DNA from: Chlorops oryzae
Lineage: Eukaryota; Arthropoda; Insecta; Diptera; Chloropidae
DNA: 64,000 nucleotides
Direction: 5' to 3'
NCBI GenBank assembly: GCA_020466095.1
Contig: CM035807.1
Span: forward strand, 100,989,436 to 101,053,435
A program made the position numbers and the translations under genes. Positions within the stretch are counted from its first letter, which is position 1. The number at the start of each line of letters is the position of its first letter. The notes under the pieces are model-generated. The model saw only the letters and a list, made by a program, of their open reading frames with translations. It searched no databases and was not told the DNA's origin. This document shows positions 1 through 14,025 of this stretch, piece by piece.

Positions 1-1270
1 AATTTCATTTTGTCTAGCACAAACGCCCGATGGGCGTATGAAAGCAACCTTATTGCTTCCGCAGTGTCGTTTCAATTGGAAAAAGCGCCCTACTTTGCTC
101 CAAAAGGAACATTGGGGCTCATGAGAACGCTCAGAACTCTATTGACTCTTAGCTGTAGGATTCTCTTACGCTTCTGTGCGATTTCTTCAATTGGGGAAAT
201 AAAAAGAAAACGAGTTGACATATCAATAATACGAGACAACAGTAAATAAATAAAAATCCAGAGCTGAATCGTAAATATTTTAAAAATGAGGGAAAAAATG
301 AAAAGTCAGATAATTTCTTACTTACATCAGCTTGGATGGAGAAATGGGTGTTTTTTTTTCCTTACATTTTTCATTTTATTGAGAAAGAACTTTAATCAGA
401 AAAATAATAAAGGAAATTCCGAAAATAATTTTCATGAAAGCACAACCTGATTTACATTTAACTCCATGCAAAAACCGAAAAAAAAAATGGAGAAAATTGA
501 AATAAAAGGTTGGGAAAAGTGTTGGACATGAAAAAAGTGTGCATCGCTTTTAGCTGTATTTAATTTTTTAATTTTTTTTTTGTAGCATCACGACAAGCCA
601 CAACAAAGCGAGCTTACAATACTGGCTTACCCCATAACCTTTTATAGGGGTTTTTCCCTTTATTTCTTCATTTTGTTTTTTAAGGCAAAAAATTGAAAGC
701 GAAAACTAACGAAACGACCTTAATACAGCAGAGCACACCACTGCACATGACAACGAGGTCAAAGACGATGGCGATGTCGATGGGGGTGGGCCAGTGTGGC
801 AAGCGGTGGTTGCAATTATAATTTCAATATGAAACGTTCATGTACAATGTTGTGATGGCAGTCCAGAGGCGAGGCTGGGCAGCATGGGAGCACGAGAATT
901 CTGCTTCGAATATGTTAAGCAGACATTGGAATTTATCCTGAAGATATGCAAAGCAAAAAGTTATGAGAAAGCAGCTGCATGAGTTTCCAAATTGTCAGAT
1001 TCGAGGTTTAAAAGCCGCAAAAATATTGCATTCAGAGTAGTGAGCTCATGTGTACTTTCAGTTGGAAGGAAATGGCACACGCATGATAGTTACATGCATA
1101 CATACATATGTAAGTATATACGATTGCATTTATAGTCTACACCTTAAGACTGATGAAAATGACTAAGTGGAATTCATTGAACGACGCAAAGAGCAGGCCA
1201 CATTTTTCAATTGAATATAATTTTCTTCATCAGGATATATAAATACTTGTATGCAGATTTTTGATCAATT
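1..1270. other. Gene-less AT-rich stretch
   Basis: No supported gene, RNA gene or repeat boundary is visible. The stretch has poly-A/T runs and a short CATA/TATG-type simple sequence near 1098. Short open frames here show no recognisable protein motif. Confidence 0.6.
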
Positions 1271-1290
1271 ACACAGCCACACAAAAAAAA

Positions 1291-1747
1291 ATTTTTGGTT
1301 TGATCTGGGTATCTCACTACCTCTACCATATGTTTTCGGGGTCGCTGATTCCAAATCCGTTGCCCGTTTTGCTCCATCAGATCAGCATTTTGCCATAACC
1401 TCAAAAAACCTCAATTCGAGCTATTAAAATTTAATATCGTGGACAAATTTTTTTTTCGTTCTGATCTGGGTATCTGATTACTTCTACTATATGTTTTCGG
1501 GGTCGCTGATTCTAAATCCGATGCCCGTTTTGCTCCATCAGATCAGCATTTTGCCATAACCTCAAAAAACCTCAATTCGAGCTATTAAAATTTAATATCG
1601 TGGACAAATTTTTTTTTTGTTCTGATCTGGGTATCTGATTACTTCTACTATATGTTTTCGGGGTCGCTGATTCTAAATCCGATGCCCGTTTTGCTCCATC
1701 AGATCAGCATTTTGCCATAACCTCAAAAAACCTCAATTCGAGCTATT
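1291..1747 (+). repeat. Three tandem 161-bp units (left arm)
   Basis: The landmark GATCTGGGTATCT recurs at about 1302, 1463 and 1624, an exact spacing of 161 bp. Units 2 and 3 are nearly identical to each other. Unit 1 carries the variants also found in the outermost unit of the right arm. Confidence 0.9.
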
Positions 1748-2299
1748 GACAGCCACAAAAAAAAAAATGTCATGTGCCAGAATATAGACCCACCTATTCC
1801 TATGTATTTTGATGCGCTGAATCCAAAAATGACCTTCAAAATTTATTTTGATCGCTCAATTTTCCGCTATTCACCCCCTTCAACCCCCTAATGGCCCAAA
1901 ATTCGGTTTTTGTTTTAAACTCGGAAAATAAATGCATTTTTTATTTTCTGATGCTGATTCCAAATATGTAAATGAAATATGATTAAGATGCCTCGGTTGG
2001 CAGTAAGGAGTTACATTTATCTAGCAAGTATGTAGTAGTAACTGGACTCGGAACTACGAATCTACTTCTTCCTGTGGTAGCTAACTCTCTTACTTTTGAA
2101 AGACCTCAAATATGCATTTGATTGAATTAAGCAACCAGAAATTTCATTACGTTGTTTATAATTCTCATTTGGTTTATAAAACTGGACATATAAGATATGT
2201 ATACAACTTAGAAATATGCATCGGGTAACGCCAATGCCGACGGTACAATTATTTCACAAAACATTAGATTACCAAATCTTATTACGTGTCAGTTTTTTT

Positions 2300-2575
2300 T
2301 GAGGTTATGGCAAAATGCTGATCTGATGGAGCAAAACGGGCATCGGATTTAGAATCAGCGACCCCGAAAACATATAGTAGAAGTAATCAGATACCCAGAT
2401 CAGAACGAAAAAAAAATTTGTCCACGATATTAAATTTTAATAGCTCGAATTGAGGTTTTTTGAGGTTATGGCAAAATGCTGATCTGATGGAGCAAAACGG
2501 GCAACGGATTTGGAATCAGCGACCCCGAAAACATATGGTAGAGGTAGTGAGATACCCAGATCAAACCAAAAATTT
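2300..2575 (-). repeat. Two tandem 161-bp units (right arm, inverted)
   Basis: The same unit as at 1291-1747, in reverse orientation. CCCAGATCA recurs at 2394 and 2555, again 161 bp apart. The outer unit matches the outer unit of the left arm variant for variant. Confidence 0.9.
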
Positions 2576-2593
2576 TTTTTTGTGTGGCTGTGT

Positions 2594-5500
2594 TATTTAT
2601 TCAATTCATTGCTAAGGAATTATGTTTCTTTCTAGTATTATCACACGAACAGTACATTCGGGCAACCATGGATATTTTTCGACAGGCAACAAACCCAAAA
2701 ATGCATTAGACTTAAATATAGCTTAATATGTTATATCTTTTAGTATACATCGATAGTACGCACTACTCATGGGCAATCGGTGAAATAAATGTGGCAAACA
2801 ACGGCTTCTAATGCGACGATATTGCGAGAAGTTGGCACTACCCACAAGGATTGCCCATTCTTCTGAAGCCCTAATAAGCTCTCTGTGGGATATGATATTG
2901 TTCATTGGTCAATTCATTTCATCGTATCAAAAGACTATTTCTTTAGGGTGACTACGTAAGCATGATGCTAGCACCTGTGCTGCCCTTCCTGCTAACCAAC
3001 ATGTCCTACGCTATATACCTATATATGTAACTCAGTATATTTCTCCTTCGAGGTTATGATATATAAGTTACAAAATTTTATATTGATGGCTTAAAACATT
3101 CATATTAAAAGTTTGCCTGTGGAGTATCCTTGTTTATTATTTTGACTGCCATGCTGGCAACATGTCTTCATATAAAAATCTTTTTACTCATGCATATTGC
3201 ACATCCTTCACATTTTTTGTTCCATTCACTTTAACGCTACGGACAACAATGGTTTAAAGGCGGAAGTGACCTCAAGCTTTTTAAGCACAGCACAAAAAAT
3301 ATCAATATGACAAGGGATTTCCGATGTAGTCAGGCATTGCAAAATATTTCCCTACGAGTGGTTATTATACTAATTTTTTTTCGCATTTTTTTTTTTATTC
3401 AGAGATACCAGAAAATGGCAAAAACGAGAATGGAGGGAGTTTCCCATTACAGATGTGTGCTTTATGATCTTTGCTATAACCTCGAACCTCGTTGTGGCAT
3501 GGCATGATTTATTAATAGGATATTTCGTTTGTTTAACTGTTTTCGCTGTCAGGTTCACTTCTCAAATGGAACACGCACACATAAATAAATGATTTTGAGC
3601 ATCCCACATATTGTATGTATGAACTTCTGCTTGGTAAATAATTGCACGTTTACGTTGGACTGAATATCCCTTTCTTTTTTTCTCTTTAATATTTTCATTC
3701 TTTTTATTTATTTTTTGAAGGTAGCTAACTACACGCGCACGATGAGTCTACATGTCACCGAAAATGACAGTGACAGTTCATGGCCAATGTAGCAAAAAAA
3801 TGGCTTTCTTTTGCATTTGTATTTGACAATGACGGTTCAAGTGTTTGCTTCTCGACTAGATGACGCTATATTAAGCTGTTTGTAGCCATAACTAAGCTGC
3901 AGCCGTTGCTCATCAAGCGTTGTTAATTATATGGAATAAATGAGTATGTTGACTGATGTTGACACACTAAATACATAGATTTAGTTTTGTTGACGGTCAT
4001 AAGTCGCGGTAAATGGACACTTTTTCAATTCAATTTTGGTTAGAGCGAAATGTAATATGACAAGTCCTCAACACACATGCACACATGGATACACAAAACA
4101 AACGCAAACATTACAACCATTTGTCACATAATTAATGCACCATATGACGGAGGGTCCTGAATTTAGAGCTCTTTACTGTGGCATTTGCGGTTTTCTTTGA
4201 TCGCCTTTTGATTGCAGTTATTAAAAAGCGGTTTTCAGCGTTTTTGTTTTCTTTTTTATTGGCCATTGTTTTTAGTGACATGGCCAGAGGCGGCTCAAAG
4301 ATTTTTCAAAAATTATATAACTTATTTATTTAGGAAAAGAGAAAAGAAATTAAAATATTAATTCCTTAAAATAAAGCAAAATTTTCTTCATTTTCTTCAG
4401 TACAAAGCCGACATTTTCAAAAATTCTTAAAGTAACTTATTTAAAAATGCTGTCAAATGATTTGTTCAAACTATCAAAAAAATGTTATTTTTTAAATTCT
4501 TTCTTCTTAAAGTGACACATGTGAACCTACACTTATTACATTTATACGACTGCATTCATTGCAAATAATAATATTGCAAATAGTCAACATCACATATAAA
4601 TGATGATTTATTACAATCGCAATTTTGGCGATCCTGCCAGGTATATGTTTAAATAGACTGAATATGTTCAAAGACTGAAACAAATAAATGAATTAATTAA
4701 ATAAATTGCTGCAATCAAAGTTGTGAAATAAAAAAGAAAAAAACTTTCAAAATTAAAGCCAAAAACAGTCGCTACAATTGTTTGTCCAACATTTTAACAC
4801 ATTTCGAATAACTTCAAGAGCTTATGTTACCTATTAATGGGTTATATGTACCATAAATATATGTTTGTAATCAGGCAGCACTGAAAAGTAAAATTAGTCC
4901 TGAAAAAAATCTGCTCACGAATAGCATTTAATTTTTAATTGCAAATAATTGAAGTACGTTTAACGTAGTAACCATTAATTAAAATTTTTTGTTAATGGCA
5001 AATGATATTAAAACTTTTTGAAAACAGTTTTAAAAATCTGAAACGATTTAATGGTGAAAATGTTCGATTATTTCTCTTTACAAAACTGCGTATTGAGGGT
5101 TCAAAGAAAACTCTATCTCCATAATCCTACAACGAGCTTATTATGTCGAAAAAACAAAATATACTGAGCTTTATCCATATCATATTTTTCCGATTATTTA
5201 GCACATATGAGAGAAAACTCAAGAGATTACAGGTAAAAGAGAATCGCCACAAAGCAAAAACCTTCTGAGAACAGTTTCATTCAATTTGTTCATCATATCA
5301 GCAGCTTTTAACATTGGCACATGACCGGAAAAATTTTTTTTCGCTCATTTGTAGATATCCCTTGAAATAACCCGATGCACATGAAATATGTATGTACATT
5401 TAATTAAAACTTGGCGCAAACATAAGCAAAAAATAAAAGAGAAAACTTTTTTAAAGTTAATAAATTTTTAAGAGAAAACTTTCCGGTATAAAAGATAATT

Positions 5501-8500
5501 TATTTATTAGATGGGAGGAAGGAAACTCGAAAATGAAATGATTAATGATTGATGCCAAAGCAAACAAATCTCAAGTAGCTAACCCAAAAGCCTAACGATA
5601 TGTTCAGACAGCCTCTGAAGTATCAAAATACTGTTTGCTACGCACCGTCAAAAGCATTGTTTGTCCTTTTTTGTTGATATTGTACACAATATTATACACA
5701 TAGTTGTAATTAATTACAAGCACTCAGATATTTTAATAGCAGCTCTAAGTCGAAGTGGTTTTTTATCGAATCGTTTTTTTTTTTTTTTTTATGAAGTGTT
5801 TGTATGTATGTGTGTGCTTGAGGAAAGTTAAAAGCGTCAACTAAAACATCTGTTCAGCTTCAATATTGAAATGTAAAAATTAAGTTAAAAAAAAGTAATT
5901 AAATTAAATGAAGGTATCTCTCTCGAAACGGACACTTTAGTGCATCTGCAATTTTTTGAAGAGCCTTCAGTGTTTTTACTTCCTTTCACAGTTTTATACG
6001 CAAGTATTTTCCTTGTCAATATCAGCTCAGTGGTTACTCCTAAAATAAATATCCTTATGCAATTGTTGATGGCTCTAACCACTCGAAAAAAAGCCCCCAC
6101 ACCAAACATTTGCTGGTCAACACGCTTTATTGTCATAACATTTCCGTAGTTTTATGTGTTTTCGTGTGGCATTGCATTGTGTTCTTATGTCATTTTTCTC
6201 CATTTTGCCTCTGAGCAAAAGTTTGTATGTATGTAGTCGTGTCAGCTTTTATGTACATATTTCCTACGTGGGGGAGATACATACATATATAAGCCTATAT
6301 TTACCAGGGGACCAGTCTTTTTAAAACCTTCTCTTCTGTAGGATACCATTAAGTAGTTACAATGAGAGCTTTTCTTACGTAATTAGGACTTCAGTTTGAG
6401 CGTTCTGGCCTTTCATTAATGAAGGCATGCCATTCTTTGTTGTTCGAATTAATAAAGAATGATAGGTACTTAAGGATGGATAAGTATTCATGCGCGGAGA
6501 AAATCAATACTAATGGATTATTGAAGGGCCCTCTTGAAGGTGAACTCAAGCATAGAAATTGCGTTCTTGATAGCCGGCGGTGCGGCACGTGTTCATGGGT
6601 TGTTAAAATTCTTTAAAAATTTTATATTATATTTTCAGTTTATTCCATGAAGTTCGTATTTATTAGCATAGAAACTGTTTTTGTTTGTCTCCATTACAAT
6701 TTATTTAAGTATTTTTAGTACTTTCCCGAAAATATAAAAGTATTTTCTTTCCTACAAAAATGGGAACAACCGACCCCCAAAACCAGTTTACAGATTTGTA
6801 ATCAGGCGGTCATTCTACATATATACACCTAGGTGTATCCAAATCCCAGAAACGCCTATTAAGTGAATATATGCCCAAGTTGATATTAATTTATTTTAGT
6901 ACCCGCGTTCGTTCCATGGGACAACTACAAGTTCTAAGTAGTAAATAATTACGAACTGTTCATCGAAGAAGGTACTCCCAGAATAAACAGTGACAGATCG
7001 TCCGACGGAAGAACTATCACTAAAATTTCTTTAAGCCAAACGCATATTAAAAAAATTCTGCTAAGAACGGAAGAACTTTCAACAAAATAGTCCAACCGTA
7101 TCGGAATGAATTCCCTTTAGAAAAAGACTTTCACAACTGATTGCAAGCACATACATACATATGTATCATGCATACGAGTCACGTTGACACAATCTAAGCT
7201 AGAAAAACGTTGAACAAAATCGCCAGGCAATACGTTCTGCATGCTAACCAACTTCTCCGTAATGGGATCTCCTAAAAAATCTGATGCATCGCCGACACGA
7301 CGCGACGTGATGTGCCTCAACGCAATAACTATTCGAAGGCAAACTGTATGAGAGGACGGCTTGTGGGTTGCGAGAAAACTACAAAATGCAATTGTCCCAG
7401 AGAGCAGTCGGAAAGCGTGGCTTTGAATGATAGTCTTAAATCCATTATGGTTACACAATTTGGATGGTAAAATAGCGACATTACCACCGCCAGGCATGAT
7501 TATTAACATCCTGTCAACGGCGATGACAATACTCCATTGACTGAACAACGCTCTAGCGGATGCGCAAAAGTTCGAATAAATGACAACGATGCTCCTTCGG
7601 GGGTTTTCACAGAATTTTCAAAATGAGAAATTGAAATGGAAATTTTATTGATTCCCATTGACAGCGTAAGAGTTTCACATTATACGAGCATAAAATGCAA
7701 CAACAACAAAAAAAAACGAAGGAAGGAATTCTTCGTTCCTTATAGAAACGGAATGGCGTCATTTATTTTGAATGAAACTAGAGCAGCACTTAACCAAAAA
7801 GCAATCATTTTAGTAGATTAAAAAGGTCGGTTACATGATTTGACAACTCCGGCCATAGCGAAGTCAATTCAAAGCAACAGCCGCAGAGCACCCCGTAAAA
7901 TGTAATAATACAAAGCCCTACAAAACGAAACCACATGAATATGAAAAGACTCAAAGGGAGCATTCAAATGGTCACAGCCAACCAGAAAATTACTCGAAAC
8001 AAAAAGGGAAAAGGACATAATGTTTTTCAATTTGAATAAATAAAATAAAAAAAGAATTCAAACATTTTTGGCATGTGAGACGACATGCAATAGTCTAGAG
8101 AACAGAGAAAATATATTTTTACCTGTTTTTTTTTTTTTGTCTATGGCATACATATGTACAAACATACACCCCCAATTAGTAAGGGAGAAACCTCAAAACA
8201 CATAATAATTCAACCCATCAGCAGACTTTAAAATCAGCTCTAATGTGGCTTCGACACCGAAAAATGGCTTCAGGAAAAACATTTCAATCTCCTTCAAACT
8301 CTTTTCGGGCAAGGGAGCTGAATGCCAATTTTAAGGAAACCCCCCTCTCTAAATGACCCAAAAAAAAAGTCGAACTTAGGGCAAAATTACTCAGGCAATA
8401 CTATTTCCTGTGATGTCAAGGAAAATGAAATCTTAATAGAGTTGCTTGTATGCTCTCCCCGTACCGGGAAGTACGGAAGAGTGCTTCGGAGCATAAACCG

Positions 8501-8890
8501 AAAACACAAAAGCTAAAACGGCAAAAAGAAAAAAAAAAGTAACTAGGTACCTTACAGCCTTTACTTCCCTACACTGCATCATTCATATTCGAAATATGGT
8601 CGCTGGGGAGACATTACCACGAAACCCAAAAGTAAATTAAGTTGCCTCAACTTTATGCATGACTTTGAGGAAAGTTAACACGTGTTAGCCTTTTTAGAGG
8701 CATTTTAAGTTGTTGGACAAAAAAAAAAAATTGTTTTTTTTTAATCGAGCGCAGTCACTTCCAGTCTACCCTTGCTGTAACTCACATTCTGTAAGACCCC
8801 TTGGAATGACTTATGCCAACCTTATACTTGTTACTAAGCACAAGGCAGTGTTTTCAAAAATGCTGCCTTGTCAGGGACTTCCTTTCATAT
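2594..8890. other. Gene-less AT-rich stretch
   Basis: No recognisable gene or transposon protein was found. Simple sequence includes a poly-T run near 5775 and TATG/CATA repeats near 5810 and 6230. The stretch 7117-7548 is less AT-rich and holds a 143-codon open frame on the minus strand. It matches no family I know, and its length is within chance expectation for this much sequence. Confidence 0.5.
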
Positions 8891-8898
8891 ATGTACAT

Positions 8899-9649
8899 TA
8901 GAGTGGGTAAATTTTTTCATCGATAGGGCGTATACCAAAATCGTAATCTACGGAAAATTCTAAGCAACTTTGCCGAAGAAACTATAGGTCTAAAACCAAA
9001 ACTGACCTCCCGCTTTTCGATCCAAAGTTTTTCTTAAGAATTTGAAGTAAAAAAATTTGAATTGGGATAAAAATTAAGCATATTATTAGGCTGTTTTTTT
9101 TTTTAAGGCAATTTCAATATGAATGAATATCACAGATTGGTCTGCAAATCTATTTCAACGTAAAATGGAAAAGCTACTTTGATTTTCTATGAAGGATCCA
9201 CCGATTCCGGCGCACATACAAGGAACTGAGAGATTTGTGCAGCTATTAACCGGTGTCTCCAGGCGAGAATTGGATAAAAACCGCAACGATGTGTTAGCTG
9301 TTACAATCGAAAGTCGAGCCAAGGTCCCGCGGATGGACAGCAAAATAGATTTGCAGACCAATCTGTGATATTCATTCATATTGAAATTGCCTTAAAAAAA
9401 AACAGCCTAATAATATGCTTAATTTTTATCCCAATTTAAATTTTTCTACTTCAAAAAATTTTGAATTTTGAATATGTATACCCAATACATTCAAATTCTT
9501 AAGAAAAACTTTGGATCGAAAATCGGGAGGTCAGTTTTGGTTTTAGACCTATAGTTTCTTCGGCAAAGTTGCTTAGAATTTTCCGTTGATTACGATTTTG
9601 GTATACGCCCTATCAAGTTTTTTTCTTCCATACAAATTGACCCACTCTA
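8899..9649. mobile_element. hAT-like MITE with long inverted repeats
   Basis: The element starts TAGAGTGGGT and ends ACCCACTCTA. It is flanked by an 8-bp direct repeat ATGTACAT at 8891-8898 and 9650-9657, which fits the hAT target preference nTnnnnAn. TAGAG is a typical hAT terminus. The inverted repeats continue inward for about 250 bp or more, with shared landmarks GGGCGTATACCAAAATCG, TAGGTCTAAAACCAAAACTG and AGATTGGTCTGCAAATC. They leave a unique centre of roughly 130 bp. There is no transposase, so it is non-autonomous. ATGTACAT is itself palindromic, which slightly weakens it as duplication evidence. Confidence 0.82.
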
Positions 9650-9848
9650 ATGTACATACATGTATACGATGTATACGAAAAGCCGAATTGAGATTGGCTC
9701 AATGCCTTACATCAGATAGAAGTTTTTGTGTTTAACATTTGGTAAAATGTGTAAGGACGGCATAGCAAGTTTGCACCGAAAGCTTAATTTCAAGTAAAGT
9801 CCTTAAAAATTTCAATTTTCACATCTCAATTTTGAGTTGTACCCCCAA

Positions 9849-9851
<3 letters not shown>

Positions 9852-9880
<29 letters not shown>
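9852..9880. repeat. (CA)n microsatellite
   Basis: About 14 uninterrupted CA units followed by a short TA run. Confidence 0.95.
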
Positions 9881-9887
<7 letters not shown>

Positions 9888-11134
9888 CATTCACATTAGC
9901 TTCAGTAAAAGAAAAATATTGAATTGCATTTCTGTGGAAATTTGAAATTTGTGGTTGTTCTAACATTGGCAAACGCCTTGAAGCGTTCTACGCATTAAAA
10001 TGCAAGCAGCAAATATGCCCTGGGGACAATGCAACTGAGTTTTTTGCTCGTTTGGTAGAAATCGTATTTTGATTCCTTAATTCTATATATATTCATATTA
10101 AAGTTCACTTCATTTCGAACGTGATTTTATGTTCGCAAGTGAAAACGAAGAATTTTTCGATAATCGATTATAAGTAGATTCCGATAATATTTTGATAAGA
10201 AATTTTCAAATTGAATTTCGGTTTCTTAAGCCTCATCTGGAATAATTTATTGTATGAATAATTAAACCGAAAAGTTCACTTGGAACGACATTCTTTTATG
10301 CTACGTAAAGACCTTTCCTTATCGAAACTAATTTTTCCCATGAGGACAATATCGAATATTCCGCATATCCGATAACATTCAATGGAAATCTCTTAACTCT
10401 CGTTGAGGGCTGTTGTCGTTTTGAGAAATGCGAAACAACGATAATCGCAAGAGAGTCCCAAGACACAAGAAATTATTTACTTACTCTGTCTACGCTTTTA
10501 GAAATTGAAGATACTCACCTGAAAAGAAAGAAAGGAAAAATATTTAGTAACATGGAAGGAGGTATAATCAAATATTATTATTTAAATTAATTTTAATTGT
10601 ATTATTGTCTCAATAATGAGAAAAATTTTATAATTATATGATAATGATAAAATGTTAGTAAATTTTTTACTGTAATTCCTTATAGTATTTAGTAAATGCA
10701 GCAATTTCCTTTATTTGGTTTTTTTCAGATTGGCAACAGGTCAATTTTAAATCGGTGTCGAAAAGCGTGGCTGAGAATTAAGTCAATATAATAAAGGATC
10801 GACTTTATATATGAAGAAAATAACTGCATTAATAAATCACCCGAAAAACTCAATACGGTAGCTAAAAATAGAAAAAATTCAAAAAATTTAAAAATTTTTC
10901 ACTCCTTTTTAACATTTCTAGGCTATAGCTCCAAAATCGGAATGAATTAAAAAAATTTTTCCATTGCAATGAAGACGAAATGTAGCTGGACAGCTTCTCT
11001 GATGGCACGAAGATCGCTCATTGATAGCCTTTTATCACTACAAAATTGAAAATTTTCAATTCAAAATTAAAATAAATTGAAAAGGATTCCCCTATTAATA
11101 TGCTTCAAATTTTTCCTCCACCGCTCATGATTCA
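9881..11134. other. Gene-less stretch
   Basis: No gene is visible. 10860-11100 is low-complexity AAATTTTT-rich sequence that may belong to an older, unbounded repeat around the MITE at 11135. Confidence 0.5.
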
Positions 11135-11328
11135 TAGGGCAACAGAAAATATTTAAATGCAGAACCTAAAGGTATGCAATAGATATCATTTTAAACCTTT
11201 ATAAATGGAGCTTAATTAATGTTATTCAATGGGCAAACCTACGACAGTTGATAGATTTGTCGGAAATATTCGAAATAATTAAGTGCATAGTTTTAGGTGC
11301 TGAATTTTAAATTTTTTCTGTTGCCCTA
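11135..11328. mobile_element. Small TIR MITE (TAGGGCAACAG family)
   Basis: The left end TAGGGCAACAGAAAATATTT is mirrored by the right end, which finishes CTGTTGCCCTA. The repeats extend about 45 bp, through AGCACCTAAA-like and GCATA-like inner motifs. The flanks ATGATTCA and GCGATTCA agree at 6 of 8 bases, consistent with an eroded 8-bp hAT duplication. Diverged relatives lie at 60452-60703 and 42540-42797. No coding capacity. Confidence 0.75.
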
Positions 11329-14025
11329 GCGATTCAGAAGCGTTAAGAGCACTTGTCGTTAGTGCGGCACTGCATTTTTTTTTTCGATAAATCTGCCAGG
11401 CCTATATTTTTTGTGGCCCGCACATAGGAATAATTCCGGCAGACTCATTTTTACTTATTTTGTTCACTTAATTTCATTTCAATATTAAAGTATATCTAGC
11501 TCTCAATGGGGAGGTTTGAGTCGTCCATCCTCCCGCGCAAAAGTGGGCAGCATATGGTTGCAAATCAAAGAAAATTGAATGAAAATATAAATCAGTCTTT
11601 CTCATGACCTTTGTGATATGTTTGCGTGGGTATATAATTGATTGAGTAAAGGAAACTAAATTAAATGCTCTTTATTTTTCCATAGATCTATTCCGGAATT
11701 CGATAGAAATTTTTGTATCAATTTTATTAGTTTCTCAAATCAGAAATTGTTGGAAGCAGCAATGAAAATTCGTAGAAACTGAAGTATTCTGGCATCTTTC
11801 AACATTCTGACGCATCATCGATTTTCTTGATTTTCTTTTCTTATTTATTTAGATATGTGTATATATATGCATATGTATTTGTTAACTCTCGATAGAGGGG
11901 AAAATGGCGATATGGAAAATGTCTTGTTGTTTCGCTTGTGTTTTTCTTTGTTGATTTTTGTCCGTTTGGCTTTGCGACCGAATCAGCTTTAGTTGAGCGT
12001 AAACGAGTTCGTCCAAGAGAGACTTTGAAGCCAATGGAGTGCGTTAATAAATAATGGATGGACGATTTTTTTTTTGTTTTGGGTATATTTTCACCTTTAT
12101 TCAGAGTCCCAAGGCCATACCAACTTTTGTTTTTACTCTTTCTAAACATTCGTCTTTCGGATACTTTTTCCTTTGAAACTTGAATAAGAGGCTTTTACGC
12201 TTTTGCACCTTTTTGTTAACGTTTTGTTCTACATTTCTTTTGGTCTGCCCTGCCCTTTCTCATTTGAGTCAATTTCTCCGCATTTTGGTTTATATGCCTT
12301 CGGCGGCCAACAGTGTGCAATTTTGTGTTCTTGGATTATTGTGAAATTCGTCCAAGTTTGATTCGTTGCTGTCGATGTGTGCTTAAAGGATTTTCGCTTA
12401 TAAAAGGAAAATTCTCGTCCGAGTGGATTGAGCTGAATAGCTAGATTATTGTGAGAATGGCGAAAACAAGATAATCAAAACCACAAAGAGCTTCATTTTT
12501 TTCCAGCTGGGCTTTGCGGACTATAATTCCTAAAGTAGGTTTGCCAACTTGAGCTAAAGCTTAAAAAATGATGAATCATTTCTTTTGCGCAAAACAAAAT
12601 CAAAACAACCCATTATTCAAGACAAGAGAATGACTAGCAAAATTGATGGCTTTCACTTTTGGACATCGGGTGCCTTACTTATTTAACCACAAAAAAAAAA
12701 ACAAATCAAAAAAATATCCTGCAATCGGAAGATCCTAAGATGATAAGAAGGCCTATGAAATACTAAGTATAAACAGAATAAATAATAAGCTCGTAATGAT
12801 TTTCACTTTTTTGTTTGTTTGTAACATCTGTGGGCTAATAATACTTAATTATGAATATCGCATTTGAGCTTTACAAAAACGAACCAATTTAAATATGATA
12901 TTTTAATTTAGAAACATCAAGTGATTGCAATCATATCTTTTTTTCTTGGAAAGAAAACTTCTTTTCAATGTATAAGGCTTTTAATGGAAAATGCTGAAAA
13001 TCAAAAATTATCAACTCATCCAAACGCCGAAAGCTTTTGGCATTTAATTTCATCAGTGGCAACCCAAAATGTAGCATTCCATTGACCGAATCATAATTTC
13101 ATTTACCTTCCCCCCCACCTTATGGACAATCTAAGTTTCGAAATTCATGGCACAAACGTGCTCAGGGGACCAGAGTAACAACGGCCATTCTTTCCGGTCT
13201 TCCCACTCGATCGTGCCGCAAAATAATTTGACACAAATGTCGAGTGACATTCAACGTCATTGATGCGGAAAATAATTCTTCAAAATTATGCCAAACATTG
13301 TGGCGTCGACAATTGCTACCGACAGTTTACTTTCAGCTCAATTTTGAGCACAACATCAATGGGCCAAATAAGGCGTATTGAGATGTCCCCCGTAGCCTAT
13401 ACACTGATTAACTGTGGCGCATAAATATGTTATGAAAAAGTAGAAGTCTTTTCCATTTTATCCGCCTAATGGCTTCAGATGAAATTGCCACCCAGTGGGA
13501 CAAAATATCTTGCCATTACTTTTAGCCAATGCGCATTTGATTTGCTAAAAATAGCCTCGAAAAAGAAAAAATATATTCCGTGACTTCAAGGAAAGATGTG
13601 TTCTGCTGAGGATATTCCCCCGCTACGGGAAGAGAAAGTAATTTATTTTGAGTCAATTTGGATTATTTTTGCTCGAGATGGTTTTGTTTAAGCAATATTT
13701 GACCGAAGCTTTAAAGAAACGACTGGAATTTAACCGTTTCAACATTGAATCGTCAATATTCTAAATAACGTACAAAATTCAGCTAAAAGCAATTCTTTTA
13801 ACCATAAAAATTCAGTTAATTGCATTTATAAAAAAAAATCCTTTTGTTAAAAATAAATAATGAATAATATGCAAAATGAGTACCTTCCAATAATTGCATT
13901 GATATTTTTTTTTCATTGTAGTTTATTAAAAAAGGCTAGAAAATATAACGGGTGTTTTACATAGAAAAGAAAAAGTCAATGTAAATTTTAAAAGAAAGAG
14001 AAAGAAGTAAAAACAGGTAGAAACA
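11329..14025. other. Gene-less stretch
   Basis: No recognisable gene or element. Part of it (13000-13560) is less AT-rich, but open frames there are short and show no known motif. Confidence 0.5.

Larger units (their letters stand above)
1271..2593. mobile_element. Foldback (long-TIR) transposon with internally tandem arms
   Basis: The ends are inverted copies: the left end begins ACACAGCCACACAAAA and the right end finishes with its reverse complement, TTTTGTGTGGCTGTGT. The inverted arms run about 300 bp (1271-1590 against 2297-2593) with almost no mismatch. Both arms are built from the same roughly 161-bp unit containing GTTTTCGGGGTCGCTGATTC. The left side has three units and the right side two. 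The outermost unit on each side shares the same private variants (CTCACTACCTCTACC, CCAAATCCGTTGCCC), so the arms match unit by unit. An internal partial copy of the terminal motif lies at 1749-1770. The middle (about 1770-2290) carries no recognisable transposase. I could not find a convincing target-site duplication, so the superfamily is open. The layout resembles the FB/Galileo type of foldback element. Confidence 0.85.

Noticed and set aside
7117..7548. 143-codon open frame on the minus strand in a less AT-rich patch
   Set aside because: No family or motif recognised, and with a stop about every 15 codons one frame of this length is roughly expected by chance in 64 kb. A translated search would decide.
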